Under the pieces are notes generated by a model, which did no database searches, was not told the DNA's origin, and saw only the letters and a list, made by a program, of their open reading frames with translations. A DNA stretch of 64,000 bases from positions 76,117 to 140,116 of the forward strand of contig NZ_KB849786.1 of the NCBI RefSeq assembly GCF_000369045.1. Reading direction: 5' to 3'. A program made the translations under genes and the position numbers. The DNA comes from Acinetobacter pittii ATCC 19004 = CIP 70.29. Lineage in GTDB: Bacteria > Pseudomonadota > Gammaproteobacteria > Pseudomonadales > Moraxellaceae. Of this stretch, positions 8,686 through 17,687 are shown piece after piece; within the stretch, counting starts at the first letter, position 1, and each line of letters starts with the position of its first letter.

Positions 8686-9924
8686 ATGAGTCTTCATTTT
8701 TTAGGTATATCCGTGTCGGTTTTCTCCTTTGAGCAAGAACAGCAATTCTTTTATGAAATCAAGCAAATGCTTGACCAACAAGCTTTTGAGCGTTTGATCT
8801 TGAGCCAATATAAGGGAGAGTTGGCGCAACTGGAAAAAATCACTTTCCGCGTTGTAGAGCTACATGGACAAAAACAGCTTTCAGCTCTATACCATCATAC
8901 GACCCAAGATGTGACTAAAAACTATTCATTTCAAGAAGGTTTGCAACAGATTGAGCAATTAATCACTCAGTGTAAGCAAGCAAACTTATTTTCGACTACT
9001 CAAGAAATTCAACTTAAAAAAAATAAGAAAAAAGCCATATTAAATATGGGTAAAAAGCAGGCAGTAAATGCGACACAAACGGTTCAGGCGCATGACCGTG
9101 AAAAGCAGCGCTATGTACAGCAGGGCAATGCATTTTTAAAAGAGCTGGGTATTACTGATGAAAAAGCTCAGGTCATTCCAAGCATGGCTCGTAAGTGGAA
9201 ACAGATTAATAAATTTATTGAAATCTTTGCCAGTGCTTATGAACAGATTGACGCATCTCAACAAGAGTTACGCATTGTCGATTTTGGCTCGGGGAAAGGT
9301 TATTTAACTTTTGCATTGTATGATTATCTGCAACAACAGCAGAAAACACCATTGATTACGGGTGTAGAGCTGCGTCGTAATTTGGTGGAATTTTGCCAGA
9401 ACGTTGCAGACAAAGTTCATTTCAATCATTTAGATTTTTTTGAAGGTGACGTTCGTAGTTATCAACCGGAAAAGCTGGATGTAATGATTGCCTTACACGC
9501 GTGTGATATTGCGACTGACTTTGCTATTCATACTGGAATTCGTTTAAACGCCTCGATGATTATGTGCGCGCCATGCTGTCACAAAGAATTACGCCCTCAA
9601 TTACATAGCCCAGAAGTTTTACAACCAATGCTACAGTTTGGTATTCATGCTGGACAACAAGCCGAGATGCTGACTGACACTTTACGTGCGTTACTTTTAA
9701 AAGCGTATGGTTATGAAACCAAAGTTTTTGAGTTTGTATCGCTTGAACATACCAGCAAAAATAAAATGATTTTGGCAACAAAACGCAAAAATGTTTCACA
9801 ACCTGACGCCAAGATTATGGCTCAAATCCAAGCATTGAAAGAAATGTATGGTGTTAAAAAACAAACGTTGGAATTGCTATTACAAGATCAGTTGCCGATC
9901 GAAAATATCGGCTGTAAGTGCTAG
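8686..9924 (+). CDS. SAM-dependent methyltransferase, Methyltransf_32 (METTL25-like)
   Basis: A 412-aa class I methyltransferase. The N-terminal 170 residues are poorly characterised. The SAM-binding motif I IVDFGSGKGYLTF is at 197-209, and the acidic strand end GVELRRNLVE follows. The later motifs DVMIALHACDIATD and MIMCAPCCHKEL are the His/Asp/Cys-Cys-His hallmarks of Methyltransf_32, a family that includes eukaryotic METTL25/RRNAD1. Substrate is unknown here; RNA or protein is possible. The Cys-Cys-His cluster could bind metal. A GNAT gene follows after 12 bases, so they are probably co-transcribed. The start lacks a strong ribosome site. Confidence 0.85.
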   Translation: MSLHFLGISVSVFSFEQEQQFFYEIKQMLDQQAFERLILSQYKGELAQLEKITFRVVELHGQKQLSALYHHTTQDVTKNYSFQEGLQQIEQLITQCKQANLFSTTQEIQLKKNKKKAILNMGKKQAVNATQTVQAHDREKQRYVQQGNAFLKELGITDEKAQVIPSMARKWKQINKFIEIFASAYEQIDASQQELRIVDFGSGKGYLTFALYDYLQQQQKTPLITGVELRRNLVEFCQNVADKVHFNHLDFFEGDVRSYQPEKLDVMIALHACDIATDFAIHTGIRLNASMIMCAPCCHKELRPQLHSPEVLQPMLQFGIHAGQQAEMLTDTLRALLLKAYGYETKVFEFVSLEHTSKNKMILATKRKNVSQPDAKIMAQIQALKEMYGVKKQTLELLLQDQLPIENIGCKC

Positions 9925-9936
9925 GACGGTGAATGG

Positions 9937-10356
9937 ATGTATAAAATTGTAGAGGGTGGTTGGGAACAGCTTGAGCAAGATGCGAAATACATCCGTGAAC
10001 AAGTCTTTATCCAAGAACAGGGAATTGCACCTGAAGATGAATGGGACGACTTGGATGCCACAGTTCTACATTTTATTGTCTATGACAAAGAGCAGCCTAT
10101 TGCTACAGCACGTTTGTTGCCACAGCATAGCGTAGGGCGTGTTGCTGTTTTAATGCCTTATCGAAAGCAGGGTATTGGTAAAATTTTAATGCAGCATATT
10201 ATTGAATATGCGCGTCATCATAAATTGCCTTACTTAAAGCTTTCAGCACAAACCTATGTAACAGCCTTTTATAAAGCTTTAGGTTTTCACGTGCAAGGTG
10301 AAGTTTACGAAGACTGTGGCATTCCACATATTGATATGGTTTTGAAGTTAAATTGA
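9937..10356 (+). CDS. GNAT family N-acetyltransferase (ElaA/YjcF-like)
   Basis: A 139-aa GNAT. The acetyl-CoA pyrophosphate loop is RKQGIGKILM, preceded by the strand VGRVAVLMPY, and the C-terminal AFYKALGFHVQGEVYEDCGIPHIDM is typical of the ElaA/YjcF group. It likely acetylates a small molecule or protein N-terminus; the acceptor is unknown. The ATG is 12 bases after the methyltransferase stop. A bidirectional terminator overlaps its stop codon. Confidence 0.85.
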   Translation: MYKIVEGGWEQLEQDAKYIREQVFIQEQGIAPEDEWDDLDATVLHFIVYDKEQPIATARLLPQHSVGRVAVLMPYRKQGIGKILMQHIIEYARHHKLPYLKLSAQTYVTAFYKALGFHVQGEVYEDCGIPHIDMVLKLN

Positions 10357-10382
10357 GACTTCTTTTTAAAAGTCTCAATTTA
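10351..10382. terminator. Bidirectional terminator, GNAT/patatin
   Basis: AATTGAGACTT and AAGTCTCAATT form an 11-bp stem around TCTTTTTAA between convergent genes. It overlaps the GNAT stop codon. Confidence 0.75.
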
Positions 10383-10385
10383 GAT

Positions 10386-11246
10386 TTATTTCATTGCATG
10401 CCAGCTTTCAATTGCCTGTAGACCTGTTTCTAAACCGACTTCATAACTGTAGCGAAGCTTTTTCAGATTTGTTGTTAAACGGCCAGCCATATTCTTAAGA
10501 GGCGGTGGGCAAACTTCTAAAATTTGCTGTTCTGGATTTTCACCACGAACAAAATCGACCGAAGCGTTATAGCGAGCACAACGACTACGTAAGCTACTAG
10601 CGAAACCATAATGATGTTTAAATGCATATTTCGCGAGGAATTGATCACCTCGACTACTTGCCTTAAAGTAATTTTTCGGGCGAGTGCGTAAAACTAACAT
10701 TTTTTTGACGCCGCTTTGCTGAGCTGTCCAGCGAACGGGTAAGGCATCTGCAACACCACCATCAAAATATGGTTCACCCATAATATCGACGGGATGACGC
10801 GTTAAAACTGGAATTGAGCTAGAAGCACGAAGCGCATTTAGCAAATTATCTTTACCCGCACGAAGGTATTCTGCATGGCCTGTTTTGGCATGCGTCAACA
10901 CCATATAAAAATCAGGATTTTTGGCAAAAAGACTCTGTTGATCAAGAGGATGCTCTTGCTCACCAATTTCCCACATCCATTTTAAATCAAGTAAATCGCC
11001 GCCCTTAAAAAAGCGCTTGTAATCGATAAATTCAGGACGCAGTGAATGATCAATATAAAATGTTAGAGTGCGGCCTTGTTGGCCTGCCAGATAGTTGGCG
11101 ACATTGGTTGAACCAGATGATACGCCAACATATAAATCGAATGGGTTGAACTGTTGTTGTAAAAATGAGTCAAGTACACCACTGGTAAAGGCACCACGCA
11201 TGCCTCCACCCTCTACAACCAGTGCGTTGCGGGAAAAATCTGTCAT
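10386..11246 (-). CDS. Patatin-like phospholipase
   Basis: A 286-aa cytosolic patatin-fold hydrolase. The oxyanion loop VEGGGMRGAF is at 11-20, the nucleophile elbow GVSSG gives Ser43, and the dyad Asp lies in YFDGGVADALP near residue 170. It is closest in layout to E. coli YjjU (patatin plus a C-terminal DUF6363-like region: LKKLRYSYEVGLETG). It should hydrolyse acyl esters of lipids. No signal peptide or type V passenger barrel is present, so it is not an exported PlpD/ExoU-type toxin. The small membrane protein gene lies 15 bases upstream and is probably co-transcribed. Confidence 0.88.
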   Translation of the reverse strand: MTDFSRNALVVEGGGMRGAFTSGVLDSFLQQQFNPFDLYVGVSSGSTNVANYLAGQQGRTLTFYIDHSLRPEFIDYKRFFKGGDLLDLKWMWEIGEQEHPLDQQSLFAKNPDFYMVLTHAKTGHAEYLRAGKDNLLNALRASSSIPVLTRHPVDIMGEPYFDGGVADALPVRWTAQQSGVKKMLVLRTRPKNYFKASSRGDQFLAKYAFKHHYGFASSLRSRCARYNASVDFVRGENPEQQILEVCPPPLKNMAGRLTTNLKKLRYSYEVGLETGLQAIESWHAMK

Positions 11247-11261
11247 TTGAAAAATATCTGA

Positions 11262-11519
11262 TTACTGAGTTGATTGCTTATGTTCTTGCATATCCATTTC
11301 AGGCATGTTGTCACTATGTTGAGCATGTTGCTCTGTAGAGTGTTCAGCCTTTTGCTGCATTTGTTCTTGTTGTGCTTTGCGCTGTGCACCTGGCATATAG
11401 TCAGGTTCATTACTCATTGCTAAATAGAAAAAGCCAAGGAAAATCGCACTTAAAACACCAACGATCAGAACAAATTTCCAGCCTAGAACTGCTGACTCGG
11501 AAGAATTTTTATCGGACAT
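11262..11519 (-). CDS. Small single-TM protein with His/Met-rich tail
   Basis: An 85-aa protein. The N-terminal 15 residues are polar, one TM segment follows (WKFVLIVGVLSAIFLGFFYL, 15-34), and the C-terminal tail is rich in Gln, His, Met and Glu (HAQHSDNMPEMDMQEH). I do not recognise the family. The His/Met pattern could bind Cu or other metals, but no Cys is present and no metal gene is adjacent. The start is the ATG with GAGAAA seven bases upstream; an earlier in-frame start would add ten residues. It appears to be the first gene of a unit with the patatin gene. Confidence 0.7.
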   Translation of the reverse strand: MSDKNSSESAVLGWKFVLIVGVLSAIFLGFFYLAMSNEPDYMPGAQRKAQQEQMQQKAEHSTEQHAQHSDNMPEMDMQEHKQSTQ

Positions 11520-11609
11520 AAGAATTTCTCGAATGTGCTGTAGAAGCACAAAAATGAAGTCTATTTATAGCATATTTAGGCAGGGGGCTGAAATCTTAAA
11601 GGTCATAAA

Positions 11610-11645
11610 GAAAAACCCATATAAATAAAATATATTTATATGGGT
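11610..11645 (-). terminator. Terminator of the thiolase/FadB-type operon
   Basis: ACCCATATAAATA and TATTTATATGGGT form a 13-bp stem. On the minus strand it is followed by TTTTTCTTT. Confidence 0.85.
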
Positions 11646-11684
11646 AAGGTTTATGCAGTTTTTTAAATATTCAATAAGACTAAA

Positions 11685-13820
11685 TTACTGAATATTTTGT
11701 TTCTGCTCAGCTTTGGTTTTTAGTAAAGCTGGCGGTGTAAAACGTTCACCATATTTGGCAGCTAATTCTTCTGCGCGTTTTTGGGCTTTATCAGTACCAT
11801 ACTGATTTAGGAATTGGATCGCTCCCCCAGTCCAAGGTGCATACCCAATGCCAAAAATAGAACCGACATTGGCATCAATTACAGACTCCAATACGCCTTC
11901 TTCATAACAACGTAAAGTATCTAAGGCCTGTACAAACAGAATGCGATCAATCATATCTTGTTCAGAAATATCATGATCTTTTTTCCAGCGGTTTAAGCCT
12001 TCCCATAGATGCTTTTTGCCATTTTCTGGATATTCATAAAAACCAGCTCCAGCAGCTTTACCTTTACGGTTTAACTCATGAATCATGGTGTGAACCACTT
12101 CATCTACAGAAGTTTTAGGTAAATCTTTTCCTTCGGCTTGTAGAGCTTTGCGTGCTTCACTAGCAACATGTTCGGTTAATGTTAAAGATACTTCATCTTG
12201 AATAGCGAGGGGGCCAACTGGCATACCAGCTTTCAGTGCTGCCATTTCAATACGCGCTGGGTGGACACCTTCGGCAAGCAAGCGCATACCTTCTTGAATG
12301 AATGTACCAAACACACGACTGGTAAAGAAACCACGGCTATCATTGACAACAATCGGTGTTTTTCCAATTTGTTGTACAAAGTCGTAAGCTTTGGCAAGTG
12401 TCTCTGCGGAGGTGTTTTTACCTTTAATAATCTCAACCAACTGCATTTTGTCGACAGGGCTAAAGAAATGCAGACCGATAAAAGCTTTATCATCCTTACT
12501 TGCTTGCGCTAAACCTGTAATTGGCAGGGTTGAGGTGTTTGATGCCATCACACCGTTAGGCGCTAAGTATTGCTCGGCTTCTTGGGTAACTTTAGCTTTA
12601 AGTTCTTGATTTTCAAATACGGCTTCAATAATTAAATCACAACCTTGTAAGTCTTCAGCAGAAGCTGTAGTCGTAATGAGCGATAAAACCTGATCACGTT
12701 TTTCTGCGGTCATGCGGCCTTGTGAAACACGTTTATCTAAGAGCTTTTGAGAATACGCTTTGCCTTTCTCTGCATTTTCAACAGATACATCTTTAAGTAC
12801 AACTGGAATGCCTTTAATGGCTGTTGAATAGGCAATGCCCGCACCCATCATGCCTGCACCCAAAACACCCACTTTAGTCGCTTGCCATTTTGCAACGTTG
12901 GCAGGGCGGCTCGCACCAGACTTAATTGCATTTAGACCATGCCAGAAAGTGCCGATCATATTTTTAGAAATTTGGCCTGTGGTAAGCTGAGTAAAGTAGC
13001 GAGACTCAATACGTAGTGCAGTATCGACATCAACTTGAGCACCTTCAACTGCGGCAGCCATAATCGCTTCAGGGGCAGGGTAACAACCTTTGGTTTTGTC
13101 TCTTAACATGGCTGGCGCAATTGCAAGAACTTGTGCAACTGCTGGAGTTTTTGGATCACCGCCTGGAATTTTATAACCCTTCACATCAAAAGGCTGCTGA
13201 GATTTTGGATTGGCCTTGATCCAAGCAATTGCTTTATCTAAAAGCTCTTGATCATTTTCGGCAGTGTCATGAATTAAACCTAAAGATTTTGCTTTATCAA
13301 CACCGAACTGTTTGCCTTCCATTAAGAAAGGAAATGCATTTTGAAGCCCAAGCAAACGTACCATACGTACAATACCACCGCCGCCTGGTAACAAACCTAA
13401 AGTGACTTCTGGTAGGCCAAATTTGCTTTTTGGGTCATTAATTGCAATACGGTGATGGCAACTTAATGCGATTTCCCAACCGCCGCCTAGTGCAGTGCCA
13501 TTTAATGCTGCAACCACTGGAATCCCTAGTGTTTCAATTGTACGTAAATGACCTTTTAGCCTTTCAACCATGTTGAAAAAGTCAGTTGCATGTTCAGGCT
13601 GAACTTGAATCAGTTCATCTAAATCGCCGCCTGCAAAGAAAGTTTTTTTAGCCGAGCGGAAAATAACCCCTGAAAGTTCTGTTTCTGCTTTAAGTTTCTG
13701 AGTCGCTTCATCGAGCGAGTCACGAAACTCGGCATTCATGGTGTTCGCAGATTGACCAGTTGAATCAAGCGTTAAAATGACAATATTGTCGGCATTTTTT
13801 TCGTATTGAATTGCACTCAT
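11685..13820 (-). CDS. Bifunctional enoyl-CoA hydratase/3-hydroxyacyl-CoA dehydrogenase
   Basis: A 711-aa FadB/FadJ-type multifunctional beta-oxidation alpha subunit. Hydratase domain: residues 1-190, with catalytic Glu116 (GGGWEIAL) and Glu138 (FGLPEVTLG). The NAD Rossmann motif VGVLGAGMMGAG has glycines 321, 323 and 326. Dehydrogenase His451 lies in GLHFFSPV with Glu in the following helix. The C-terminal 3HCDH domain is present. It hydrates 2-enoyl-CoA and oxidises 3-hydroxyacyl-CoA with NAD+. The thiolase gene is 18 bases upstream, a fadI-fadJ-like order; which physiological substrate class it serves cannot be told from sequence. Confidence 0.93.
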   Translation of the reverse strand: MSAIQYEKNADNIVILTLDSTGQSANTMNAEFRDSLDEATQKLKAETELSGVIFRSAKKTFFAGGDLDELIQVQPEHATDFFNMVERLKGHLRTIETLGIPVVAALNGTALGGGWEIALSCHHRIAINDPKSKFGLPEVTLGLLPGGGGIVRMVRLLGLQNAFPFLMEGKQFGVDKAKSLGLIHDTAENDQELLDKAIAWIKANPKSQQPFDVKGYKIPGGDPKTPAVAQVLAIAPAMLRDKTKGCYPAPEAIMAAAVEGAQVDVDTALRIESRYFTQLTTGQISKNMIGTFWHGLNAIKSGASRPANVAKWQATKVGVLGAGMMGAGIAYSTAIKGIPVVLKDVSVENAEKGKAYSQKLLDKRVSQGRMTAEKRDQVLSLITTTASAEDLQGCDLIIEAVFENQELKAKVTQEAEQYLAPNGVMASNTSTLPITGLAQASKDDKAFIGLHFFSPVDKMQLVEIIKGKNTSAETLAKAYDFVQQIGKTPIVVNDSRGFFTSRVFGTFIQEGMRLLAEGVHPARIEMAALKAGMPVGPLAIQDEVSLTLTEHVASEARKALQAEGKDLPKTSVDEVVHTMIHELNRKGKAAGAGFYEYPENGKKHLWEGLNRWKKDHDISEQDMIDRILFVQALDTLRCYEEGVLESVIDANVGSIFGIGYAPWTGGAIQFLNQYGTDKAQKRAEELAAKYGERFTPPALLKTKAEQKQNIQ

Positions 13821-13838
13821 CTTTTATATCCCTAATTT

Positions 13839-15044
13839 TTATACGCGTTCAATAATGGTGGCAATACCCATCCCACCGCCAACACAGAGCGTCGCTAAAC
13901 CGCGCTTTTTATCTTGTCGTTCAAGCTCATCAAGTAAAGTGCCTAAAATCATGGCACCTGTTGCTCCTAATGGATGACCTAAAGCAATCGCACCGCCATT
14001 TGCGTTGACTTTTTCAGCAGGGACGTTGAGCTCATTAATAAAACGCATAACAACTGCCGCGAATGCTTCATTGACTTCAAACAGGTCAATATCGTCAATC
14101 GTAAGACCAGCTTTTTCTAAAGCTTTACGTGCAGCAGGAGCAGGGCCAGTCAGCATGATGGTTGGATCAGTACCGACTAATGCAGTTGCCAAAACTTTAG
14201 CGCGTGGTTTTAAATTTTGTTCTTTGACAGCTTTTTCAGAAGCTAATAAAACTACAGCTGCTCCATCGACAATACCTGATGAGTTACCTGCGTGATGAAC
14301 ATGATTGATTTTTTGTGCTTCCGGATATTTTTGTAAAGCAACTGCATCAAAGCCCATTTGGCCCATCATTTCAAAACTTGGATTCAGCTTCGTTAGACCT
14401 TCGAGTGTGGTATTACCTTTAATAAATTCATCTTTTTCTAAAATCACCACACCTGCATGATCTTTTACTGGCACAACTGATTGGTCGAAATAACCATTTG
14501 ATTGAGCCGCCGCCGCTTTTTGCTGTGACTTTACAGCAAAATTATCAACATCTTCACGGCTATAGCCATCTAAGGTTGCAATGAGGTCGGCCCCAATACC
14601 TTGTGGAACAAATGATGACTTAAGATTTGTTTCTGGATCTAATGCCCACGGGCCACCATCCGAGCCCATTGGAATGCGTGACATTGATTCAACGCCACCA
14701 GCAACCACTAAATCTTCCCAACCAGAGCGGACTTTCATTGCTGCCATATTGACTGCTTCTAAGCCTGATGCACAAAAGCGATTGATTTGTACCCCAGCAA
14801 CATCATCATTCCAACCTGCTGCAATCGCTGCTGTTTTGGCAATATCACCACCTTGATCGCCAATTGGTGTTACGCAGCCCAAAACAATATCGTCAACTTT
14901 AGAGGTATCGAGTTGATGGCGCTGCTGTAATTCATTTAATAAGGTCGTCAGTAATGTAATTGGTTTTACTTCGTAAAGAGAGCCATCTTTTTTTCCTTTT
15001 CCGCGTGGGGTGCGAATGGCATCAATAATATAAGCCTCGCTCAT
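13839..15044 (-). CDS. Acetyl-CoA C-acyltransferase (thiolase), beta-oxidation partner
   Basis: A 401-aa thiolase. Acyl-accepting Cys91 ([10 protein letters not shown]), His357 ([15 protein letters not shown]) and proton-relay Cys387 (TLCVGGGMG) are in place. It cleaves 3-ketoacyl-CoA to acetyl-CoA and a shortened acyl-CoA. The start is the ATG with AGGAAC at the right distance; a longer frame upstream would add 21 poorly conserved residues. It is the first gene of a two-gene operon with the FadB-type gene. The AraC-family gene upstream, on the same strand and with its own terminator between, could regulate it. Confidence 0.93.
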   Translation of the reverse strand: MSEAYIIDAIRTPRGKGKKDGSLYEVKPITLLTTLLNELQQRHQLDTSKVDDIVLGCVTPIGDQGGDIAKTAAIAAGWNDDVAGVQINRFCASGLEAVNMAAMKVRSGWEDLVVAGGVESMSRIPMGSDGGPWALDPETNLKSSFVPQGIGADLIATLDGYSREDVDNFAVKSQQKAAAAQSNGYFDQSVVPVKDHAGVVILEKDEFIKGNTTLEGLTKLNPSFEMMGQMGFDAVALQKYPEAQKINHVHHAGNSSGIVDGAAVVLLASEKAVKEQNLKPRAKVLATALVGTDPTIMLTGPAPAARKALEKAGLTIDDIDLFEVNEAFAAVVMRFINELNVPAEKVNANGGAIALGHPLGATGAMILGTLLDELERQDKKRGLATLCVGGGMGIATIIERV

Positions 15045-15160
15045 AACAGTTCCTTTTTTATTACTTAAACTTTGTTGTGTTTTGAGTGTACTGGTTTTAA
15101 AAGGCAACGCAATGACGATAAGCGCACCAGTCAGGTGATGATTTTTGCCAATAGAAATAC

Positions 15161-15187
15161 AAAAAAGCCCAAGTTGAACTTGGGCTA
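15161..15187 (-). terminator. Terminator after the AraC-family gene
   Basis: GCCCAAGTT, a single G, AACTTGGGC. On the minus strand it is followed by TTTTTT, so it ends the regulator transcript before the thiolase gene. Confidence 0.88.
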
Positions 15188-15213
15188 AATGTGAAGCTAA
15201 ATAGATTTAAGAA

Positions 15214-16224
15214 TTAGTGATAACCATGTAGCTGGCGATATAGGCCAGGGGTTACACCCGTCCACTTTTTAAATGCACGGTGGAAAGTACTGGTTTCACT
15301 AAAGCCAACTTGTTGGGCAACATCTTCAAGTGTTAACTCAGGGTTGAGTAACAAGTGAATCGCAGCATCTCGGCGTAGGGCATCTTTTACGCCTTGGTAG
15401 CTTTTACCTTCGGCAGCCAAGCGGCGGCGTAAGGTTTGCGGAGATAAATACAACATTGATGCCACGTCATTAAGCGTTGGCATTTCTTCACCAATTTGGC
15501 TTTTGAGCACTTCACGAATACGAGAAGTTAGCGAGTTGGTGTTTTTGAATTTTACTAAAAGCTGAGCAGGAGCTGCTTTTAAGAATTCTTCTAGCGTTTT
15601 CTCATCTTGGCGGATTGGCAAATCAAGATAATCAGCTGCAAAGGTAATTTCAGTACGTGGTGCATCAAACTGCATAACTGGTGCAAAAAATAATGCATCA
15701 TATTCATCGGCATGTGCAGGACGTGGATAGCTAAAATGAACACGTTCTAATGGCAAACGACGTTCAATCAACCATGATGCTAGACCGTGCCAAATCATGA
15801 GCATGCTTTCAGTAATGAAATGGTCTGGATCTAAAGTTTTTGGAATGAGGGGAACTAGACGTGCTTCATGTTTGTCACGCTCTAGAGTTACAGACCATTC
15901 ATCGCCAAATAATTTGTAGAATTGAGATGACAGTTCAAGGGCTTGGCCCAATGTTTTTGCGTGAATAATCAACTGACACATAATGGCAAAAGTGCCCAGA
16001 CGACGCGGTTGTACGTCAAATCCAACGTGTTCATCCTGTGTGACCATCCACAACATTTTTATAAAACGAGTGTATTGTTCTGGTGAGATTCGAGCTTTAG
16101 GTTGACGTAATAATTCCGCTTCAATACCCACATGTGAAAGGAGCATTTCAACATCCATGCCAAGGCGTTTTACGCCTGTCAAAGCCGCATTCACGAAGTG
16201 GATGCTAATCGTATCGCGACTCAT
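15214..16224 (-). CDS. AraC family transcriptional regulator (Arabinose_bd type)
   Basis: A 336-aa regulator. The N-terminal 190 residues fit the Arabinose_bd (PF12625) domain of OruR/ArgR-like regulators. The C-terminal double helix-turn-helix has MLYLSPQTLRRRLAAEGKSY (first) and LEDVAQQVGFSETSTFHRAF (second), ending GVTPGLYRQ. The start is the ATG with AAGGA upstream; an in-frame extension of 49 residues upstream has no domain character. It sits between the beta-oxidation operon and a divergent CoA-transferase gene, either of which could be its target. Effector unknown. Confidence 0.88.
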   Translation of the reverse strand: MSRDTISIHFVNAALTGVKRLGMDVEMLLSHVGIEAELLRQPKARISPEQYTRFIKMLWMVTQDEHVGFDVQPRRLGTFAIMCQLIIHAKTLGQALELSSQFYKLFGDEWSVTLERDKHEARLVPLIPKTLDPDHFITESMLMIWHGLASWLIERRLPLERVHFSYPRPAHADEYDALFFAPVMQFDAPRTEITFAADYLDLPIRQDEKTLEEFLKAAPAQLLVKFKNTNSLTSRIREVLKSQIGEEMPTLNDVASMLYLSPQTLRRRLAAEGKSYQGVKDALRRDAAIHLLLNPELTLEDVAQQVGFSETSTFHRAFKKWTGVTPGLYRQLHGYH

Positions 16225-16434
16225 ATTGAATCCTTCAGTCTCTTTGATGTTCACTTTAAATTGACCTAAATGACCGTCTAAAAAAATAAATTGGCGATTT
16301 ACAACAGAGTAAAAGCACTTTTTACATGTTAAATTGCCGAAATGATCAAGGTAAATGGCTGAACATGACATTGTTTTAGTATATTTGCTTAACTAATATA
16401 AAAGAAAATTCGAATAATAGTGGTTAAAAATACG

Positions 16435-17553
16435 ATGACGACAGCATTAAATGGACTTAAAGTTCTCGATTTCTCGACGCTCTTACCTGGCCCTTTTGCC
16501 ACCATGTATTTGGCCGATATGGGAGCAGAAGTCATCCATATCGAATCTCCATCACGTCCTGATTTAATCCGAATCATGCCGCCATATGCAAATGGTCAAG
16601 CAACAGCACATAGTTATTTAAACCGAAATAAACAGTCGATTGTTCTCGATTTAAAGGATGAGGCGAGTATTGATCTGATTAAAGCCAAAATTTCTGAGTT
16701 TGATATTGTCATAGAGCAGTTCCGACCTGATGTTATGCGCCGTCTCGGTTTAGACTACGCGACACTTGCCGAAATTAACCCACGTCTCATTTATTGTTCA
16801 ATTACAGGTTATGGACAAACAGGGAGCTATAAAGACAGAGCTGGGCATGACATTAACTATTTAGCTTTAGCAGGTATTGCTGGATATAGCGGCCGACAAG
16901 ACAGTGGTCCACCACCACTCGGTATTCAAGTTGCAGACATTGCAGGTGGTTCACTTCATGCGGTCATTGCGATCTTGGCTGCGGTCGTTGAACGCGGACG
17001 TAGTGGGATGGGACAATATATTGATATTTCCATGACCGATTGTGTTGCTAGCCTCAATAGTATGGCCGCATCAGCAACACTTGCGGCACAAGTTGAACAG
17101 GCTCCAGAGCATGGCATGCTCAATGGCGGTATTTTTTATGACTATTATATGACTCAAGATGGTCGTTATCTTTCAATAGGTAGTCTTGAGCCACAATTTA
17201 TGTCTGGTTTATCAGTGGCACTTGATTTGCCTTTATTATTACAAAAAGGTGCTTCCTTAGATGTCGAAGACCGACAAGAAGTTAAACAAGCCATTCAAGA
17301 GAAAATTAAAACGAAATCATTTAAAGAATGGCATGAAATTTTTGCAAATCTTGATGTGTGTGTAGAACCTGTTTTAAGCCTAACAGAGTCCTTAAACTCG
17401 CCTTTAGCACAAGAACGTGGATGGATTGTGGATGTACCTTTGCAAAATAATACAGCGGATACAGAACCACAATTGGCTTGTCCAATTAAGTTTTCAAGAT
17501 CAAAAATGAGATATTCCTTTATAGGTCAAAAACTTGGTGAAGGGCAGTGGTAA
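16435..17553 (+). CDS. CaiB/BaiF family CoA-transferase
   Basis: A 372-aa class III CoA-transferase. The N-terminal LKVLDFSTLLPGPFATMYLADMG and the GHDINYLALAGIAGYSG segment are the family signatures, and the catalytic Asp lies in the latter. Relatives such as alpha-methylacyl-CoA racemase share the fold, so racemase activity is an alternative (the sequence ADMGAEVIHIESP fits both). It may work with the neighbouring beta-oxidation enzymes on branched acyl-CoAs. The start is the ATG before TTALNGLK; a GTG 15 bases upstream is possible. Divergent from the AraC regulator. Confidence 0.85.
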   Translation: MTTALNGLKVLDFSTLLPGPFATMYLADMGAEVIHIESPSRPDLIRIMPPYANGQATAHSYLNRNKQSIVLDLKDEASIDLIKAKISEFDIVIEQFRPDVMRRLGLDYATLAEINPRLIYCSITGYGQTGSYKDRAGHDINYLALAGIAGYSGRQDSGPPPLGIQVADIAGGSLHAVIAILAAVVERGRSGMGQYIDISMTDCVASLNSMAASATLAAQVEQAPEHGMLNGGIFYDYYMTQDGRYLSIGSLEPQFMSGLSVALDLPLLLQKGASLDVEDRQEVKQAIQEKIKTKSFKEWHEIFANLDVCVEPVLSLTESLNSPLAQERGWIVDVPLQNNTADTEPQLACPIKFSRSKMRYSFIGQKLGEGQW

Positions 17554-17601
17554 AGAGCTGGGGCCATTTTTTATACAATGTGTATTAAGATTATTATTAG
17601 A

Positions 17602-17662
17602 TTAATCAATCGATTAACATTTTGAATAATTTCTTTACATAAAATTAGCGTACCCTTTATAA
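17602..17662 (+). promoter_or_regulatory. Candidate sigma70 promoter of oprB with upstream palindrome
   Basis: TTTACA at 17634-17639 and TTATAA at 17657-17662 are separated by exactly 17 bases, about 25 bases before the porin ATG. Upstream, TTAATC-AATC-GATTAA (17602-17617) is a palindrome suited to a regulator site. This is inference from sequence only. Confidence 0.5.
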
Positions 17663-17687
17663 ACAAAGACATAAAAGGTATGTAAAC

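Noticed and set aside
12198..12609. Open frames of 70-105 codons within the FadB-type gene on both strands
   Set aside because: They are shadows of the strongly conserved dehydrogenase domain and have no ribosome sites.
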